Source: Solibacillus sp040273735 (GTDB lineage Bacteria > Bacillota > Bacilli > Bacillales_A > Planococcaceae). Taken from it: a stretch of 64,000 bases of DNA. Both the position numbers and the translations under genes were made by a program. The notes beneath the pieces are model-generated. The model searched no databases, was not told where the DNA came from, and saw nothing but the letters and a program-made list of their open reading frames with translations. Location of the stretch: assembly GCF_040273735.1 (NCBI RefSeq), contig NZ_JBELZM010000001.1:248001-312000 (forward strand), read 5' to 3'. Shown here piece after piece: positions 16,429-23,839 of the stretch (its first letter is position 1; each line of letters starts with the position of its first letter).

Positions 16429-17153
16429 AGAAGTTTGCATTAGTTTGCGGAGCTTCCGGTGCGATTGGGCAAGCGATTTGCCAGCAGTTAGCACAGGATG
16501 GCTGGTCACTCTATCTGCATTATCATACTGGGCATACTGTCATTGACAGTATGCTCCAGGTGTTTACCGAGAACTTTCCGGATCAGGAGTTTATCCCGGT
16601 AAAAGCCGATTTCAGCAGTGACACAGGGGCGGAGCAAATTGCCGCCCAAATTTATTCATTGCAGGCGATCGTTTTTGCAAACGGCCATGCATTTTATGAT
16701 TTACTGGAAAACACACCTGCAGAGGAAATGACCAAACTTTGGCACGTCCATGTACAAAATCCGATGCGGACGACGGCACTGCTCGCGGGCAAATTACGAG
16801 CGAACAAAGTCAGCTATGTGCTTGTGATTGGTTCGATCTGGGGAGACGTCGGAGCAGCAGGCGAAGTTGCCTACTCAGCTGTAAAAGGCGCCCAGCATAG
16901 CTTCGTGAAAGCATACTCGCAGGAAGCGGCGTTTAGCGGCATTCGTGTTAATGCCATTGCACCTGGAATTATTAATACAAAGATGAACGCAAAGTTTGAT
17001 GTCGAAGAGCGTGAAATGATCGAAAGCCAAATTCCTTTGCAATCATTTGGAGAAGCGCTCGATATTGCGAATATGGCAGCTTTTTATTTAAGCGGACGCG
17101 CAGATTATGTAACAGGACAAATAATTCGAGTTAATGGCGGCTGGTACATATAA
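16425..17153 (+). CDS. ymfI: Short-chain dehydrogenase/reductase (YmfI)
   Basis: This 242-residue classical SDR has a nucleotide-binding glycine motif reading CGASGAIG at residues 8-15 (usual TGxxxGxG, with cysteine for threonine), ANGHAF in place of NNAG, serine in VIGSIWGD, and a YSAVK catalytic pair. The C-terminal IRVNAIAPGIINTKM and VTGQIIRVNGGW are typical of FabG-like enzymes. It was once compared with 3-oxoacyl-ACP reductase, but its position after the M16 pair gives no direct clue to substrate. Start ATG overlaps the ymfH stop. Confidence 0.9.
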   Translation: MKKFALVCGASGAIGQAICQQLAQDGWSLYLHYHTGHTVIDSMLQVFTENFPDQEFIPVKADFSSDTGAEQIAAQIYSLQAIVFANGHAFYDLLENTPAEEMTKLWHVHVQNPMRTTALLAGKLRANKVSYVLVIGSIWGDVGAAGEVAYSAVKGAQHSFVKAYSQEAAFSGIRVNAIAPGIINTKMNAKFDVEEREMIESQIPLQSFGEALDIANMAAFYLSGRADYVTGQIIRVNGGWYI

Positions 17154-17200
17154 TTTCCTGATATCCGCACATACTATTTGTGCGAGAGGAGGGAAAGCAA

Positions 17201-17458
17201 ATGGGACTTTTACAAAACTGGGAACAATGGACAAGCTTCTTAGGTAAGCAAGTATCTGATGCAAAAGAAAGCGGCATGCCTAATAAAATGATTGAGAAGG
17301 CCGCAGTTCAGATTGGCGAGTATCTTGCGAAAAACGTTGACCCACAAAACGAGCAAGAGCGCGTGTTATCAGATTTATGGTCTGTTGCCGAAAAGGACGA
17401 AAAGCAAGCGATTGCAAGCTGTATTATGAAGCTCGTTCAAACTAAAACAACTCACTAA
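17201..17458 (+). CDS. ymfJ: Small conserved protein, DUF3243 (YmfJ)
   Basis: The 85-residue soluble protein matches YmfJ in length and in MGLLQNWEQWTSFL and AEKDEKQAIASCIMKLV. The ATG at 17201 follows GAGGAGGG; an upstream GTG at 17180 would place that site inside the gene. Its function is not established; the family is small, helical and found next to ymfK across Bacilli. A strong terminator follows. Confidence 0.9.
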   Translation: MGLLQNWEQWTSFLGKQVSDAKESGMPNKMIEKAAVQIGEYLAKNVDPQNEQERVLSDLWSVAEKDEKQAIASCIMKLVQTKTTH

Positions 17459-17896
17459 TTAGTTTTACGGAAAAAATGCCGCTCACTGCATAAGTGAGCG
17501 GCATTTTTTCATGTATGCGAAAGTGGCGGAATAAGCTCTCTGAATTGATGAATGGTCAAAACTGGCGAATATCTCTATAAAAGTGACCATTAAAATTTAC
17601 CCTACATAAAAAGTAGTAATTATTCCATACATATTGGCGATTAACTTAATAAAAACGTCTAACTAAATCCCCCTTCTGGTAAACAAAATTACCTTGCATC
17701 ATTTTCTATTAGTACCAATCTTGAACTGTAAATGCACGATTGACCAACATTGATACTTCTAGAACGTGTTTTTCAAAAATTATTTCAAGAAAACTAACAA
17801 AAACGTGGCTTTCTAACTTTTCAATAGGTAGAAAATCCGCTATGATGGAACTTGTAAGAAATAAATACGTTTCTATTATGAGGGGACAGATACAAA
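17459..17896. other. Intergenic region ymfJ-ymfK
   Basis: The ymfJ terminator (17472-17509) is followed by about 390 bases with no clear gene. Loosely similar GGAAT/TGAAT/CGAAT triplets near 17528-17570 recall a periodic array but do not keep register. TATGAT at 17841-17846 may be a -10 box for ymfK with no good -35. Confidence 0.5.
17472..17509 (+). terminator. Terminator after ymfJ
   Basis: AAAATGCCGCTCACT (17473-17487) and AGTGAGCGGCATTTT (17493-17507) form a perfect 15-bp stem with a T tract. Confidence 0.95.
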
Positions 17897-18685
17897 ATGG
17901 GCGAATGGTATTTTGAATATGAAATTCAAGTGAATCGACCAGGTTTATTAGGAGATATTGCATCGCTATTAGGAATGCTTCGCGTTAATATTGTCTCGAT
18001 TAACGGTGTGGATGAGGAGCATCGGGGAATGCTGTTATCTACAGAGAACGAAGAATCTATCCAGCGTTTTATTTCAATCGTCTCAACAATGGAAAATATT
18101 AATGTAACAAGATTTCGTGAGCCAAAGCTGCGTGATCGGTTGGCTGTTCGGCACGGGCATTATATACCGAAAGATGCGGATGAAAAAAATACATTCCGGT
18201 TCGTACGTGACGAATTAGGAATTTTAGTTGATTTTATGGCCGAATTATTTAAAAAGGAAGGGCATAAATTAATTGGGATCCGTGGAATGCCGCGTGTAGG
18301 AAAAACAGAGTCAATCGTTGCTGCAAGTGTGTGCGCGAATAAAAAATGGATTTTCATCTCTTCTACTATGATTAAGCAAACCGTCCGCAATACATTAATG
18401 GGCGATGAGTTTAATGGGAATAATATTTTTATATTGGACGGTGCCGTGACACGTCGCTCTACGGATGAACGCCACCAGCAGTTAGTTCGGGAAATCATGG
18501 GTATGCCGACGATTAAAGTCATTGAGCATCCAGATCTGTTCGTACAGCATTCATCATATAAAATAGAAGATTTTGACTATATTATCGAATTGCGCCATGA
18601 GCCGGATGAAGAAATAACATATGAAATTATCGAAAAGAATAATATGTTATCGAGTACAGACCATTTTGGCGGATTTGATTTTTAG
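17897..18685 (+). CDS. ymfK: Conserved ACT-like/P-loop protein, DUF3388 (YmfK)
   Basis: The 262-residue protein matches YmfK. The N-terminal 75 residues (EYEIQVNRPGLLGDIASLLG) look like an ACT ligand-binding domain; the middle contains GMPRVGKTES (about residue 131), a P-loop-like motif, followed by ISSTMIKQTVRN. The biochemical role is unknown. The ATG start follows GAGGGG. It is 57 bases upstream of rodZ with no terminator, so the two are probably co-transcribed. Confidence 0.88.
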   Translation: MGEWYFEYEIQVNRPGLLGDIASLLGMLRVNIVSINGVDEEHRGMLLSTENEESIQRFISIVSTMENINVTRFREPKLRDRLAVRHGHYIPKDADEKNTFRFVRDELGILVDFMAELFKKEGHKLIGIRGMPRVGKTESIVAASVCANKKWIFISSTMIKQTVRNTLMGDEFNGNNIFILDGAVTRRSTDERHQQLVREIMGMPTIKVIEHPDLFVQHSSYKIEDFDYIIELRHEPDEEITYEIIEKNNMLSSTDHFGGFDF

Positions 18686-18742
18686 TAAATAAGAGGGCTT
18701 TGTGCCAACTTTATTTGAATATATTAAAAGTAGGTGTTTTTT

Positions 18743-19636
18743 TTGACGGAACTAGGAGCTCGCTTGAAGGAAGCGAGATTAGCTAGAGGTTATAGTTTAG
18801 ATGATTTGCAAAATATCACTAAAATCCAAAAACGTTATCTAATAGGAATCGAAGAAGGCAACTATACAATTATGCCTGGTTCTTTCTATGTACGTGCCTT
18901 CATTAAGCAGTATGCTGAAGCAGTTGGTTTAGATGCGGATGAAGTATTAACTGAGTATCGAAAAGATATTCCGGAAATGCAAAAAGAAGAAGTTGCGCAA
19001 TCATTCACACAAAGTCCGAGTCGCCGCAATATGAAAGCGACATCGAGCAATAAGATGATGGAAGCAATGCCTAAATTAATCGTCGCATTATTTGCGATTG
19101 TCATTATTATTGTTATTACAACTTTATACATCCAAAAAACTGGCAGTGTGCCAGATGTAGTAGAAGAAGACAATAAACCGATTGAATACGAACAAAATCC
19201 AAATTCAACACCAACAAAACCTGTTGAAGACAGCGAAGAAAACACAGATGAAGATACTGAAGAAAACACTGAGCCTGAAGAACCTGTCACAGATGAGCCT
19301 GAAGTAGCCCAAACAATCAGTGAAGGTGTTGTACAAGGTGAAGATACAACGTTTGAAGTATCGGGAACAGACAGCTTAAATGTTCGTGTTGAAGTATCAG
19401 GTCAAACATGGGTTGGTATCCGAAACGAACAACAGCAGGAGCAAGTAAATGCAACGGTTTATAATGCTGGAGATATCGTAGAAAATGATTCAACTGCAGA
19501 TGGCTATGCAAGAATTCGTTTAGGGAATTCAAAAGTGGCTAAAGTATATGTAAATGATGTAGAATTGACATACGCACAAGATCGTATGACGCAAAATATC
19601 ATTTTAAAATTAGTGAATGAAGGACAAGGAGAGTAG
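18743..19636 (+). CDS. rodZ: Cytoskeletal adaptor RodZ (YmfM)
   Basis: RodZ links MreB filaments to the wall elongation machinery. The protein is about 297 residues from TTG 18743, chosen because AGGTG lies 8 bases upstream; a GTG at 18734 overlaps that site. Order: HTH_25 domain (about residues 5-70; GARLKEARLARGYSLDDLQ and KIQKRYLIGIEEGNY), one membrane helix near 115-135 (LIVALFAIVIIIVITTLYIQ), an acidic Glu/Thr/Pro-rich spacer, and a C-terminal extracellular beta domain (DUF4115) starting near 205. It is longer at the C-terminus than some Bacillus forms. It precedes pgsA as usual. Confidence 0.9.
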   Translation: MTELGARLKEARLARGYSLDDLQNITKIQKRYLIGIEEGNYTIMPGSFYVRAFIKQYAEAVGLDADEVLTEYRKDIPEMQKEEVAQSFTQSPSRRNMKATSSNKMMEAMPKLIVALFAIVIIIVITTLYIQKTGSVPDVVEEDNKPIEYEQNPNSTPTKPVEDSEENTDEDTEENTEPEEPVTDEPEVAQTISEGVVQGEDTTFEVSGTDSLNVRVEVSGQTWVGIRNEQQQEQVNATVYNAGDIVENDSTADGYARIRLGNSKVAKVYVNDVELTYAQDRMTQNIILKLVNEGQGE

Positions 19637-19682
19637 TCATCTTAAAAGATGGCTCTTTTCTTTAGACGAAAGGTGTTAACAA

Positions 19683-20261
19683 ATGAACATTCCAAATAAG
19701 ATTACAGTCTCGCGCATTTTATTGATCCCACTATTTGTGATTGTAATGATGTTTGATTTCGGTTGGGGAAATATGACGCTGTTTGGCGCGGAAATGCAAG
19801 TGAACTATTTTGTCGGGGCACTGATATTTATTTTCGCTTCTGCAACGGACTGGGTAGATGGCTATTATGCCCGCAAATATAATCTAGTGACGAACTTAGG
19901 GAAGTTTTTGGACCCGCTTGCAGACAAGCTGCTCGTTTCCGCTGCCTTTATTTTATTGGTGGAAATCGACTTGGCACCTGCATGGATTGTCATTATCATT
20001 ATTTCGCGTGAGTTCGCGGTAACGGGACTTCGATTAATTTTAGCAGGACAAGGGGAAGTCGTAGCGGCGAACCAGCTTGGTAAAATTAAAACTTGGGCTC
20101 AAATCGTGGCGATTTCTGCATTAATTTTACACAATACGATTTTTACATTAGTTGGCATACCTTTTGATATGATTATGCTTTATGTAGCATTATTCTTTAC
20201 AGTATGGTCTGGATGGGATTATTTCTATTTAAACCGTCGTGCATTATTGGATTCAAAATAA
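19683..20261 (+). CDS. pgsA: CDP-diacylglycerol-glycerol-3-phosphate phosphatidyltransferase
   Basis: PgsA makes phosphatidylglycerophosphate, the first committed step to phosphatidylglycerol and cardiolipin. The 192-residue membrane protein has the CDP-alcohol phosphotransferase motif in DWVDGYYARKYNLVTNLGKF followed by LDPLADK, placing the D-G-A-R-G-D-D residues correctly. Several hydrophobic segments span the protein. The ATG start follows GAAAGGTG. A small hairpin lies between the rodZ stop and this gene, so transcription may be partly attenuated. Confidence 0.96.
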   Translation: MNIPNKITVSRILLIPLFVIVMMFDFGWGNMTLFGAEMQVNYFVGALIFIFASATDWVDGYYARKYNLVTNLGKFLDPLADKLLVSAAFILLVEIDLAPAWIVIIIISREFAVTGLRLILAGQGEVVAANQLGKIKTWAQIVAISALILHNTIFTLVGIPFDMIMLYVALFFTVWSGWDYFYLNRRALLDSK

Positions 20262-20385
20262 ATAAAATTTCTAAAACTAGGTTAGAATTTCTTTTAGGAT
20301 AGGTAATAGTAATAAGTATCCATAAAAGATAGAACAGGACTCGTGCATGAGAGGAATGTTTTTCTAATCTAGTTTTCTTTATTCT

Positions 20386-20413
20386 TACAGCAGTTGCCAA
20401 AACAACTGCTGTA
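20386..20413 (+). terminator. Perfect hairpin, possible terminator after pgsA
   Basis: TACAGCAGTTG (20386-20396) and CAACTGCTGTA (20403-20413) form an 11-bp stem. It is followed by A rather than T residues, so its action as a + strand terminator is uncertain. Confidence 0.45.
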
Positions 20414-20458
20414 AAAAAAGCCTCTGGCAGATGTCACAGATTTTCTTAAGGAAAGGAA

Positions 20459-20515
20459 GTCAGCCTACAACGGTTGCTTCGTGCGACAACGGCTGACTGA
20501 CCCACATCCTGTGGG
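20459..20515 (+). repeat. Two-hairpin dispersed module (copy 2)
   Basis: GTCAGCC (20459-20465) pairs with GGCTGAC (20491-20497) across a 25-base loop; after the spacer TGA, CCCAC-ATCCT-GTGGG (20501-20515) forms the second hairpin. The copy at 13572-13628 has the same loop length, same spacer and the shared loop end TCGTG-GACAAC, but a different, still complementary, first stem. Confidence 0.75.
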
Positions 20516-20560
20516 CCTGAATTACGCCAAGGTGAAATTGATCTATAGGGGGTTTTAGGA

Positions 20561-21820
20561 ATGAATGCAGAAATTATAGCGGTAGGATCGGAATTACTAT
20601 TAGGACAAATCGCCAACACGAACGCAAAATTTATATCGAGCCAGCTTTCTGAACTTGGCATTAATGTTTATTATCATACAGTTGTAGGGGATAACGAGGC
20701 GAGGCTTTTAGAGGCGATCAAAATTGCGGAACAGCGTGCGGATATTATAATCTTCTCAGGTGGTCTAGGTCCGACAAAGGATGATTTAACGAAGGAAGCG
20801 ATTGCGAAGCATTTAAATCGTACGTTAGTGTTTGATGAAACGGCGCTGTTTGCAATTGAAGAATTCTTCTCGAAGCAAAGACGACCGATGACGGAAAACA
20901 ACCGGAAACAGGCGCTTGTACTGGATGGCTGTGATGTATTGCTGAACCAGCACGGTATGGCACCGGGAATGTTTTTGGAGGAAAATGACCGTATTTATAT
21001 TTTACTGCCAGGTCCGCCGAAAGAGCTTGAGCCGATGTTCCAATATGAAACGAAGCCGAAACTTGCGGCGCTTCTGCATGACGGCGGCGTTATTTTATCG
21101 CATGTACTACGTTTTTACGGTATCGGCGAAGCAGATCTGGAAACCCGCATACAGAACATTTTGGATGAACAGACAAATCCAACCGTTGCCCCGCTTGCTT
21201 CAGATGGTGAAGTAACATTGCGCATTACGGCAAAAGCGCAAAACGAGCCACAGGCATTCCGTCTTATTGAATTGAAGAAACGTGAAATTCTCGATATTGT
21301 CGGAGAATACTATTACGGGGTAAATGATGAATCATTAGGATTCAAGCTTGTACAAATGCTTCTTGAGAATGAGTTAACGGTTTCCGCTGCCGAAAGTTTA
21401 ACGGCCGGTCTGTTCCAGTCGGAGCTGGCGGAAGTTCCAGGTGTCGGGTCCGCATTAATCGGCGGTGTCGTAACGTATACGAAAGAAGCGAAAATCCAAC
21501 ACCTCGGTATTTCCGGTGACCTGCTTGATGAATATGGTATCGTCAGCAGTGAATGTGCTGCCGCAATGGCGACACAAGTCCGTGAAAAGTTCGGTACAGA
21601 TATCGGTGTCGGGCTGACGGGTGCAGCAGGACCAGGCGATCACGACGGACAGCCTGCAGGATCAATCTGGGTTGGTATTAAGATTGGCGACACAGAGCCA
21701 TTAACGTACCGACTGCAGTTAACCGGCTCAAGAAATACAAACCGGATTCGCGCGGTGAAGTTTACGTTCAGCTATTTAATGAGAGAATTAGCGAATCAAG
21801 GTTACAAAAAGCTGATTTAA
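20561..21820 (+). CDS. cinA: Competence/damage-inducible protein CinA
   Basis: The 419-residue protein has an N-terminal molybdopterin-binding-like COG1058 domain (EIIAVGSELLLGQIANTNAK, then FSGGLGPTKDDLTKE) and a C-terminal CinA domain (AESLTAGLFQSELAEVPG, GAAGPGDHDGQPAG) associated with NMN deamidase and ADP-ribose pyrophosphatase activities in the family. In Bacillus and Streptococcus it is co-transcribed with recA and linked to competence; that linkage is conserved here. The ATG start follows AGGGGG. A terminator-like hairpin separates it from recA and overlaps the recA control region. Confidence 0.95.
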   Translation: MNAEIIAVGSELLLGQIANTNAKFISSQLSELGINVYYHTVVGDNEARLLEAIKIAEQRADIIIFSGGLGPTKDDLTKEAIAKHLNRTLVFDETALFAIEEFFSKQRRPMTENNRKQALVLDGCDVLLNQHGMAPGMFLEENDRIYILLPGPPKELEPMFQYETKPKLAALLHDGGVILSHVLRFYGIGEADLETRIQNILDEQTNPTVAPLASDGEVTLRITAKAQNEPQAFRLIELKKREILDIVGEYYYGVNDESLGFKLVQMLLENELTVSAAESLTAGLFQSELAEVPGVGSALIGGVVTYTKEAKIQHLGISGDLLDEYGIVSSECAAAMATQVREKFGTDIGVGLTGAAGPGDHDGQPAGSIWVGIKIGDTEPLTYRLQLTGSRNTNRIRAVKFTFSYLMRELANQGYKKLI

Positions 21821-21874
21821 TTGTCGGTTTCTTTTGATAAAGGCGATTTGATTACTGATTTAAAGGTATTTAGA

Positions 21875-21922
21875 AACATTCAAAGAAAAAGCGAAAATAT
21901 GTTCGCTTTTTTCTTGAATGTT
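21875..21922 (+). terminator. Terminator after cinA, overlapping recA control sites
   Basis: Long imperfect inverted repeat: AACATTCAAAG...GCGAA (21875-21895) against TTCGC...TTGAATGTT (21902-21922) with a T-rich right arm. Its apex is the LexA-type box and its right arm contains the recA -35 hexamer. Confidence 0.7.
21892..21905 (+). promoter_or_regulatory. LexA/DinR box of recA
   Basis: CGAAAATATGTTCG matches the Bacillus SOS operator consensus CGAAC-N4-GTTCG at nine of ten positions. It lies just upstream of the recA -35 hexamer, the right place for LexA repression of recA. Confidence 0.85.
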
Positions 21923-21942
21923 ATCTCATTAGCAAGTATAAT
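21914..21942 (+). promoter_or_regulatory. Sigma-A promoter of recA
   Basis: TTGAAT (21914-21919), a 17-base spacer and perfect TATAAT (21937-21942). The transcript would start near 21949, leaving a short leader with AGGAGG before the TTG start. Confidence 0.85.
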
Positions 21943-21986
21943 AGAGACATAAGTTAAATAAAGCTTTTTCTTAAGGAGGAAATAGT

Positions 21987-23057
21987 TTGAGCGATCGTAA
22001 AGCAGCATTAGATATGGCGTTAAAACAAATAGAAAAACAATTCGGTAAAGGTTCTGTCATGAAGTTAGGTGAGAACTCGAACAACAAAATCGATACAACT
22101 TCATCAGGTTCTATCGCAATTGATGCAGCATTAGGTATAGGCGGATACCCGCGCGGACGTATTGTAGAAGTTTACGGACCAGAATCATCTGGTAAAACAA
22201 CAGTTACATTACATGCCATTGCAGAAATACAGGCTAACGGCGGTACAGCAGCATTTATCGATGCTGAGCACGCACTTGACCCGGTATATGCACAAAAATT
22301 GGGTGTTAACATTGACGAATTATTATTATCACAGCCGGATACAGGTGAACAAGCACTTGAAATCGCGGAAGCATTAGTACGTTCTGGTGCGATCGATATT
22401 ATCGTAATCGACTCTGTAGCAGCATTAGTACCAAAAGCAGAGATCGAAGGCGAAATGGGTGACTCGCACATGGGTCTTCAAGCACGTCTAATGTCTCAGG
22501 CATTACGTAAATTATCAGGTGTTATCAACAAATCGAATACGCTTGCTATTTTCATCAACCAAGTACGTGAAAAAATCGGTGTTATGTTCGGTAACCCGGA
22601 AACAACTACAGGTGGACGTGCCCTTAAATTCTACTCTTCTATCCGTTTAGAAGTGCGTCGTGGTGAAGCGATTAAGCAAGGTACAGAAATTATCGGTAAC
22701 AAAACGAAAATCAAAGTTGTAAAAAATAAAGTAGCGCCACCATTCCGTACAGCGGAAGTTGATATTATGTACGGTGAAGGGATTTCAAAAGAAGGTGAAA
22801 TCGTCGACATCGGTGCAGAACTGGACATCATCCAGAAGAGCGGTTCTTGGTATTCTTACAACAGCGAACGAATTGGCCAAGGTCGTGAAAATGTAAAACA
22901 ATTCTTCAAAGAAAACCCTGCAATGAAAGAAGAAGTAACAGAAAAAATTCGTCAACACTTCGGTATCGGCGAACTAGGCTACACAATCGGCGCCAACGAT
23001 ACAACTGACGAAGAAGAACTGGACGAACTAGAATTATTCGAAGACGAAAAAGAATAA
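21987..23057 (+). CDS. recA: Recombinase RecA
   Basis: RecA forms ATP-dependent filaments on single-stranded DNA, drives homologous strand exchange and activates LexA self-cleavage. The 356-residue protein has Walker A GPESSGKTT (about residues 65-73), Walker B IIVIDSVAALVPKAEIEGEM, the MSQALRKLSG loop and INQVREKIGVMFGNPETTTG loop L2 region. The acidic C-terminal tail (EEELDELELFEDEKE) is typical. The start is TTG after AAGGAGGAAA, an unusual but well-supported choice because the protein begins SDRKAALDMAL. It has its own SOS promoter and a terminator. Confidence 0.98.
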   Translation: MSDRKAALDMALKQIEKQFGKGSVMKLGENSNNKIDTTSSGSIAIDAALGIGGYPRGRIVEVYGPESSGKTTVTLHAIAEIQANGGTAAFIDAEHALDPVYAQKLGVNIDELLLSQPDTGEQALEIAEALVRSGAIDIIVIDSVAALVPKAEIEGEMGDSHMGLQARLMSQALRKLSGVINKSNTLAIFINQVREKIGVMFGNPETTTGGRALKFYSSIRLEVRRGEAIKQGTEIIGNKTKIKVVKNKVAPPFRTAEVDIMYGEGISKEGEIVDIGAELDIIQKSGSWYSYNSERIGQGRENVKQFFKENPAMKEEVTEKIRQHFGIGELGYTIGANDTTDEEELDELELFEDEKE

Positions 23058-23065
23058 TGTTACAG

Positions 23066-23096
23066 ACCCAAGCGAAGTAGTTTGCTTGGGTTTTTG
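23066..23096 (+). terminator. Terminator after recA
   Basis: ACCCAAGC (23066-23073) and GCTTGGGT (23084-23091) with a T tract. Confidence 0.88.
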
Positions 23097-23185
23097 TATT
23101 TGTTGGGGGTATGGATGGGGGAGCTGTTTAGGTATAGGGGCGCGGACTTTGGTCAAAGTACCTGCGGGTGAGGTAATCTGTGATT

Positions 23186-23517
23186 TTATTAGAACAAACA
23201 TGGGGTTTATTAGAAGAAGTCTGAGTGATATTAGAAGATTAGGAGCAGATAATAGAAGATGGGACGGACTTGGCCCATTTTGACTGAATTTTGCTAGAGA
23301 AATTCGGTGAAAAAGTACAGCAAGAACTTTAATTAGAACAAACTTTACGATATTAGAAAATCTCCACCTGATATTAGAAGATTTGAAGACGATATTTGAA
23401 ATTCGGGACCACTTATTAGAAGAAGTGCTGAATATATTAGAAAATCGAAAGTTTATTAGCACAATTAAAAATATATTAGAACATTTTATAATTTATTAGA
23501 ACTTCCAGCGGCCAGCC
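23186..23517 (+). repeat. 21-bp-period array, TTATTAGAA type (copy 1)
   Basis: Core TTAG positions are 23189, 23210, 23231, 23252 (ATAG), 23294 (CTAG), 23333, 23353, 23374, 23395 (TTTG), 23416, 23437, 23456, 23476 and 23496. Steps are 21 bases, with one of 42, one of 39 and a final 19, 20, 20. The array ends at TTCCAGCGGCCAGCC (23503-23517). The copy at 51056-51401 has the same final step pattern and the same kind of boundary. The + strand frames contain stops; one minus frame is open across this copy but not across the other copies. It lies between the recA terminator and the rny promoter. Confidence 0.9.
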
Positions 23518-23528
23518 CCGCCTCAATT

Positions 23529-23630
23529 GGGTATCTCCTGGAAAATTAGGGTATACTAGAACAACAGGGCCCGGGTACTCTATACTATGATACCGAACCC
23601 TATTTAGAAAATTTTAGGGTATACTAAACC
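23529..23630 (+). repeat. Scattered GGGTATAC motifs
   Basis: GGGTATCT (23529), GGGTATACTAGAAC (23549), GGGTACTC (23573) and GGGTATACTAAACC (23617) lie just after the 21-bp array, with an inverse AACCCTAT between them. Spacing is irregular (20, 24 and 44), so they are listed as a weak repeat only. Confidence 0.35.
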
Positions 23631-23693
23631 TATCGCTTCTACCAATACAACTCACCCAAAAAATATAAAAAACCCCATAAACCATGGCTATTC

Positions 23694-23722
23694 TTGACAT
23701 ACCTAATTTTGAACTATACAAT
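23694..23722 (+). promoter_or_regulatory. Sigma-A promoter of rny
   Basis: Perfect TTGACA (23694-23699), a 17-base spacer and TACAAT (23717-23722), leaving a leader of about 110 bases. Confidence 0.82.
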
Positions 23723-23839
23723 TAAAATGTATAATTTCTAAATTTTGAAATGAATAGGCGGTATGTTTGAACAATTCAGATATATTTAGCCGAATAAGAG
23801 AACATCAGACATATATAGGCATAGGAGGGAAACGATATT

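Larger units (their letters stand above)
20262..20560. other. Intergenic region pgsA-cinA
   Basis: About 300 bases with two structured parts: a perfect hairpin at 20386-20413 and the two-hairpin module at 20459-20515. I see no gene and no convincing promoter. Confidence 0.6.

Noticed and set aside
17520..17600. Possible seventh 21-bp array after ymfJ
   Set aside because: GGAAT, TGAAT and CGAAT words are 21 and 17 bases apart but no core extends over more units.
23034..23462. Open reading frame of 142 codons on the minus strand through the TTATTAGAA array, giving seven-residue repeats
   Set aside because: It is a by-product of a 21-bp period with few stops in one frame. The sister array at 51056-51401 has no comparable frame, there is no ribosome site, and the frame runs into the recA 3' end.
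23186..23517. CRISPR array
   Set aside because: The conserved part is only about 9 bp and the variable part 12 bp, well below CRISPR repeat and spacer sizes; there are no cas genes in the window and homologous positions recur between loci.
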